Part shown: positions 59,621 to 64,000 of the stretch, piece after piece
Numbering within the stretch: the stretch's first letter is position 1
Layout of the letters: every line of letters begins with the position of its first letter
From: Cryptomeria japonica
Lineage: Eukaryota; Streptophyta; Pinopsida; Cupressales; Cupressaceae
Length of the DNA: 64,000 nucleotides
Direction of reading: 5' to 3'
NCBI RefSeq assembly: GCF_030272615.1
Contig: NC_081406.1
Location: 263,838,624-263,902,623, forward strand
Notes under the pieces: model-generated
Told to the model about the DNA's origin: nothing
Seen by the model: only the letters and a program-made list of their open reading frames with translations
Database searches by the model: none
Position numbers and translations under genes: made by a program

Positions 59621-59812
59621 CTTAAACATCTTAAAGTACAATGCCATGAATTATCATAGGTTCTCTTCAATTTCATTCCAAGCGTCCAATGATGCCTTAC
59701 CCATAATATGCCCCTTGCACATATGTTAAGTCACCTAGACAATAATATTTTTGTTTATAAAATCTCTTAACCTCATGTGAATATCCAAGTTAGCCCTCTA
59801 CATACATACATG

Positions 59813-59965
59813 ACGTGTGTGTGTGTGTGTGCGCGCGCGCGTGCGCGTGTGCATGTGTATGTATACATACATACATACATACATACATATATGTGTGTGT
59901 GTACATACATACATACATTTGTGTGTATGTGTGCGTGCGCACGCACACTCACGTGACACACACAA

Positions 59966-60008
<43 letters not shown>
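59813..60008. repeat. Compound purine/pyrimidine microsatellite
   Basis: (GT)n, (GC)n, (TACA)n, (GT)n, a palindromic GTGCGTGCGCACGCAC, then (TA)n from about 59970. Nearly every step alternates purine and pyrimidine. ORFs predicted here on either strand are artefacts. Confidence 0.95.
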
Positions 60009-60010
<2 letters not shown>

Positions 60011-61140
60011 CTGACTTAAATACAACACCTTAAATATCCCAACTAAAATAAAATAATTTTTTTTAACTTCTACAAAACCAAAGATAACCTATACGTCAAC
60101 ATACCTACTATTTCTCCACCCCTCAAAAATGAAAAACATTATATCTTACTTCAAACTCTATTTCTCATAAATATTTTACTATTTCTCGATTGCTTAAAAA
60201 TGAAAAACATTATATCTTACTCTGAACTCTTTCTCAAAAGTTTAAAATATTTTATACAACACCCTACATATTCCAACTATAACAACTTGCCACTACACCA
60301 CATTCAATCTTAATAATACAATACATTTGTTTCTCTTCAATATTTTCAAGAAAGTTCATCAAAATCTACTATAGCGAATGAATGAACAACTGTAGGAATT
60401 TTAATTATCTATGAGAGTGAACATTCTAAAGGATCAAAGAACATAACAATTAACATATTATCAAGTTTCTTTCAATATTATGATTCTTCGCTATAGAATT
60501 ACCATATTGATAAGTACGAGATATTTTCCATATTAAGTCAAATTATGATATTGCTATTATGATTCAACTGTATAATTTTCGAGTGGAACTCATTGACCCA
60601 TATTTCATGAGTAGTGGTCCACAAGAACCCATTTCTCATGATAATGAATGATACACTTAGCACTCATTGCACCTAAGTGATGCTCAAGAGGTGAAGCAAA
60701 TCTTCATTACAAAATTACCATATTGATTATAAGTTAGATATATTTTCCATATCAAGTCAAATTTTGATATTTGAAGCAAATCTTCATTACAAAATTACCA
60801 TATTGATAAGTTAGAGATATTTTCCATATCAAGTCAAATTATGATATTGCTATCATATTCACTTGTGCAGTTTTCAAGTCAAACTCATTGATCCATATTT
60901 CATGATTAGTGGTTCACAAAAATCCATCTCCTATGATAATCATAAATGATACACTTAACACTCATTGCATTTTAGTGATGCTCACAAAGGTGAAACATTG
61001 GGCTTTCCCACAAGGTCACCCATACTATTCCAATGAAGAGCGCTTAACCATAGAATTCTCAATTAAGCCTACTTAACTTCTACAGCATGCTTAACCATAA
61101 ATTCTCAAATTTAACCCACTTAACTTGCTACCCCATTTAT
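60007..61140. repeat. Segmental duplication, copy 2
   Basis: Second copy of the block at 58296-59446, with several percent divergence and small indels. It includes the second 5S-derived segment and a local extra duplication around 61050-61110 (GCTTAACCATA...CCACTTAAC). Confidence 0.8.
61000..61049 (-). ncRNA. 5S-rRNA-derived segment, copy 2
   Basis: Same arrangement as at 59357-59407: GGTTAAGCGCTCTTCAT, GTATGGGTGACCTTGTGGGA, one base shorter between the boxes. Confidence 0.7.
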
Positions 61141-61740
61141 TTTTTTATTTCCTTAAATAACTCATTCAAATGATCTTATTAGAGAACACGTTTATAATAT
61201 TAAAGGTAGGAAAGGAGGAAAAGAATGTTGTTGAGAGGCCTTCATTTCATTGAACCTGAGGTTAGAAAGGTGCCCGAAAAGAATGTCGTTGACGGGTCCC
61301 TCTAATTCTATCCGCTTATCATTAAAAATACAGGAAACTGGAATTTGACTCTGGATTTTCTATCATTAGCACTTATACTCCGGGTCAAATTGGAACATTT
61401 GGGAAGCTTTAAACGCGCTGCCATTAAATACACCAGAAAAAACTAAGGCTTGTTATACTAATTATGGCTCGTGTGATGTTTATGGTGAATTAAAAAAGAA
61501 TGAACAGCTCTATCTAGAACGAGTGTTGACGATGGGCCGTACGGAGATGAGGCATGAAAGTGGAGAGCGAAATGATCGAGGGAGGTGCAAGCAGTGGGTC
61601 CCATGTCTATCATTCCTCTCCCCTGGTCTCTGATCTGTACGTGCTCCCGGCACAGCGGGTGGTCAGGTGGTCGCTTATAGAGTGACCAACCGCTATGACG
61701 TACCTCCAACTGCTAAGACAATCGTTTTACCCCATCTAGT
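61141..61740. other. Putative promoter region of the F-box/LRR gene
   Basis: No coding sequence; base composition becomes more balanced than in the AT-rich block to the left. CTCTATAAGCG (61673-61683) is the nearest TATA-like element. The position of the transcription start is inferred from the downstream exon only. Confidence 0.35.
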
Positions 61741-61884
61741 CTAGTTCTGCTGGGGAAGTTGGATTGAGTGTTATTTTTCAGTAGGAGGGCTAGTGGGGCT
61801 GCCTGTCGTTTGGGATTTTTGGGTGGTAGTTGATATGACCGTCAGGGCAAGCTGCCAAAGGAATGCAGGTAATAATTGATGCAG
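61741..61884 (+). other. Putative 5' untranslated exon of the F-box/LRR gene
   Basis: The stretch ends in GATGCAG followed by GTGAGAAC, a strong donor (GT at 61885); an alternative donor GCAG|GTAATAA lies 16 bases upstream. The start is a guess. Confidence 0.4.
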
Positions 61885-63483
61885 GTGAGAACCGTGGTGC
61901 TTTATACCTGATTTCTGGCTTTTTGTATTTGGTCTGGTTCTTTCAGAGATTGAATTTTATATTATTAGGTTAAGCGGTAGAGAGGCGCTGGAGGGCACAT
62001 GAAATGTCTGTACTGTGTTTGTTGTTGGTCAGGTTCGTTCAACCGTAGCGATAAAAGGTACTATAAATTTATCTGTGAGTATCTGTGTAATGGCTTTACA
62101 GGTGTGCTGGATGCGTGGGTTCTTTTGTTCTTTATAAATCCGAGAAAATCAATGATACCCGTTACAGAATTTTACTTTGTTCAGTTTAATCTTTTATGAC
62201 TTAGCCTGAGTTTGGATTGGATTTGGCTTATGGGTTGTGGTGTTTTGATTTGTTTGGGAAATTGTAGTTGAGAGAGATTATGGGTAGCCTTTTGGGCTCT
62301 GTGAGATTGAGTTTGTAATTCATTTTTAGGATTTGCGAACATGGAATGTAGGTTTTCTTATGTGACGGGTCGTCTTATTACAGTGAGGGAATTTTAACCT
62401 AGTCATAGCCATTGCAGGACGACTCCTTTGAATCTGAATATTATAAATTTGAATCTGAATTTTTTATAGTATTTTTTTGGAGGCGAAGCCATTCTTGACA
62501 TGATTGTTATAATTACATTTTCTTTTCCCCCCTTTTTTTCTTGCTTTCATTAAAAGAGATTTAATGTGCTGAGTTGTGACTATAAGGGGTGTTTAAGTTT
62601 GACAGTGTGTTGTAGTATCAGAATTCTCACGCCTTTTATAAAGATCGGGTAACTCTGTAAAATTTATTTGGACCAGCTAGGGTCAAAACAAAGCCTTCTC
62701 CAACATGCTGTTGGATGTTCTACAACAAGCTTTCGTTGATGCCGTATTTATTGGGTAGTCACACCAATAATGTGATTTGAATCTGTGTCTAATAATATCT
62801 AGGCCACTAGCATTAACCAGGTGGATTTCTACCGATGCCTCCACTTCAAGATGCACTTCTATGGTCGGGGCTCCTATTTTGGCTCTGATGCCTTGTTAAA
62901 TTTTTGAGAACCAACTAGGACTCCAACCTAGGATGGTCCATTTGCTACCGGGATGCCCTAGCACTGAGTAAGGATTGTTTCAAACGAAATGTTTGTTCTC
63001 TTTAGGATATATTTTCTGAGCTTTGATTTATTTTCTTGGTATATTGAAGATTTTGCACTGTTATTAAGCCTTACAAGGTCCTCTTTGGCAGGATTTTGGT
63101 TTCTTACAATAAGTAGGCTTTTTCAGTTTGAAATAAAATTTTGCAATTTTATTTTGTGTTCTTAATTCCAGATTTGAAGTACAAGTTTGTATTCTTGACT
63201 TGATTTAAGGTTTCATGTTCTACGTCATGATGTATGAAGTATGCAAATCTTTGGCAGGAAGAGTTGGTTGTTTCATGTCTATTTTTAACTGAACAAGATG
63301 GGTTTTCATTTCTGTTTCTGCCAATGCAAGGTGGGCTTTTATTTTTATATTAAAGCAGAAGCCATTCTAGTTTATTGTTGTCATTGGTGATCTGGTTCTA
63401 AAATAAGCCCTTTCGGTTTAGTTATGACTTTTAAGATTCCGTGTGCTAGGTTGTCACTGCTTCCCTGTCTAAGGTTTGCACAG
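61885..63483 (+). other. Putative 5'UTR intron
   Basis: 1.6 kb, T-rich, no supportable ORF. It ends in TTCCCTGTCTAAGGTTTGCA then CAG (63481-63483), a plausible pyrimidine tract and acceptor 25 bases before the start codon. Leader introns of this size are frequent in plant genes. Confidence 0.45.
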
Positions 63484-63508
63484 TTCTTTATTTGAAGGAT
63501 CAGAATCT

Positions 63509-64000
63509 ATGAACAAGATGGCGAGCATTCTAAGCCTCCTTGGAGATGATATTCTCTTGAGGATTCTGAGGAGTGTGAGGAGCCCCACAGACAGGAAATC
63601 ATGGTCTCTGGTGTGCAAGCACTTTTATCATTTGGAAGCTCTTTGCAAGGAAAGATTGCAGCTCTTAAGAAGGAAAATGTTAACTAGGATTCTGGAGAGA
63701 TATGGGAACCTCCTGCACTTAGACTTTTCCCTGTGCCCACAGATCACTGACGAATGCCTGGAACAGGTAGCTAGATTATCAGGGCAGCATTTGCGTTCTA
63801 TAAATCTTTCTAAACTGAGCTGTTTTAGTCACATTGGCCTGTTCATGCTGGCGAAAGGCTGCGAGAACTTGGTGGAAATTGATCTTTCTAGCTGCTCCAG
63901 AATTGGGGATAAAGAGGCTGATGCTATTTCTCAGGCCAAGAATCTGCAGTCACTGAAATTGGTGAAGTGCCAACAAATTTCTGACTTGGGTTTGGTTTGC
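63509..64000 (+). CDS. F-box/LRR-repeat protein, N-terminal part (runs off right edge)
   Basis: 164 codons are open from ATG 63509 (MNKMASILSLLGDDILLRIL) to the window end; a second ATG three codons later (MASILSLL) is also possible. The F-box covers about residues 9-45 (LLGDDILLRILRSVRS, KSWSLVCKHFYHLEA) and should bind SKP1 in an SCF ubiquitin ligase. From about residue 70 there are cysteine-containing leucine-rich repeats: LLHLDLSLCPQITDECLEQV, LRSINLSKLSCFSHIGLFML, LVEIDLSSCSRIGDKEADAI and LQSLKLVKCQQISDLGL. This layout resembles plant FBL3-type F-box/LRR proteins. It is undamaged and is the only host gene in the window. Confidence 0.93.
   Translation, partial: MNKMASILSLLGDDILLRILRSVRSPTDRKSWSLVCKHFYHLEALCKERLQLLRRKMLTRILERYGNLLHLDFSLCPQITDECLEQVARLSGQHLRSINLSKLSCFSHIGLFMLAKGCENLVEIDLSSCSRIGDKEADAISQAKNLQSLKLVKCQQISDLGLVC

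Overview
The window is plant nuclear DNA made almost entirely of nested, mostly decayed retrotransposons. The only recognisable host gene is the start of an F-box/LRR gene at the right edge. A conifer or other gymnosperm is the most likely source: the elements are long, old and deeply nested, a Dryad-like Penelope retroelement remnant is present (established in conifers), and Sirevirus, Tat-type Ty3/gypsy and plant L1 elements occur together. The species cannot be named from this sequence.

Layout. 1-3487 is the 5' part of a minus-strand Sirevirus-like Ty1/copia element (A), which runs off the left edge. About 3488-10190 is a minus-strand Ty3/gypsy-type element (B) with gag and a protease-like domain but no polymerase. 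11014-17039 is a badly decayed plus-strand L1-type LINE (LINE-A). 18420-19050 is a Penelope-like remnant on the minus strand. 20373-30278 is a structurally complete minus-strand LTR element (C; 5-bp TSD TTAAC, Sirevirus-type LTRs). It has a coiled-coil/zinc-knuckle gag-like gene and a long unidentified second gene but no pol. A 2.3-kb LTR element (C2, TSD AGTCA) is nested in that second gene. 31278-36085 is a plus-strand Tork/Tnt1-like copia element (E). 36188-57190 is an 8.4-kb minus-strand LINE (LINE-B) with a 13-bp TSD and an unexpected third ORF. Its ORF2 is split by a 12.6-kb plus-strand Tat-lineage gypsy element (D, 39709-52318, TSD GTTCC), which carries an antisense, three-exon plant mobile domain (PMD) gene. 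57204-61140 is AT-rich DNA with hierarchical duplications, microsatellites and two 5S-rRNA-derived segments. 61141-64000 is the 5' region and first coding exon of the F-box/LRR gene.

How the parts relate. Elements A and C share LTR and primer-binding features, so an A-type element could have supplied polymerase to C. Elements B and D share a primer-binding region; B has a canonical gag but no pol, and D has pol but no recognisable gag, so they look like complementary halves. Taking out each nested element together with one TSD copy restores the reading frame of its host (C2 in C, D in LINE-B), which fixes the order of insertion. Every element gene here has stop codons or frameshifts, so none is likely to be active as it stands.
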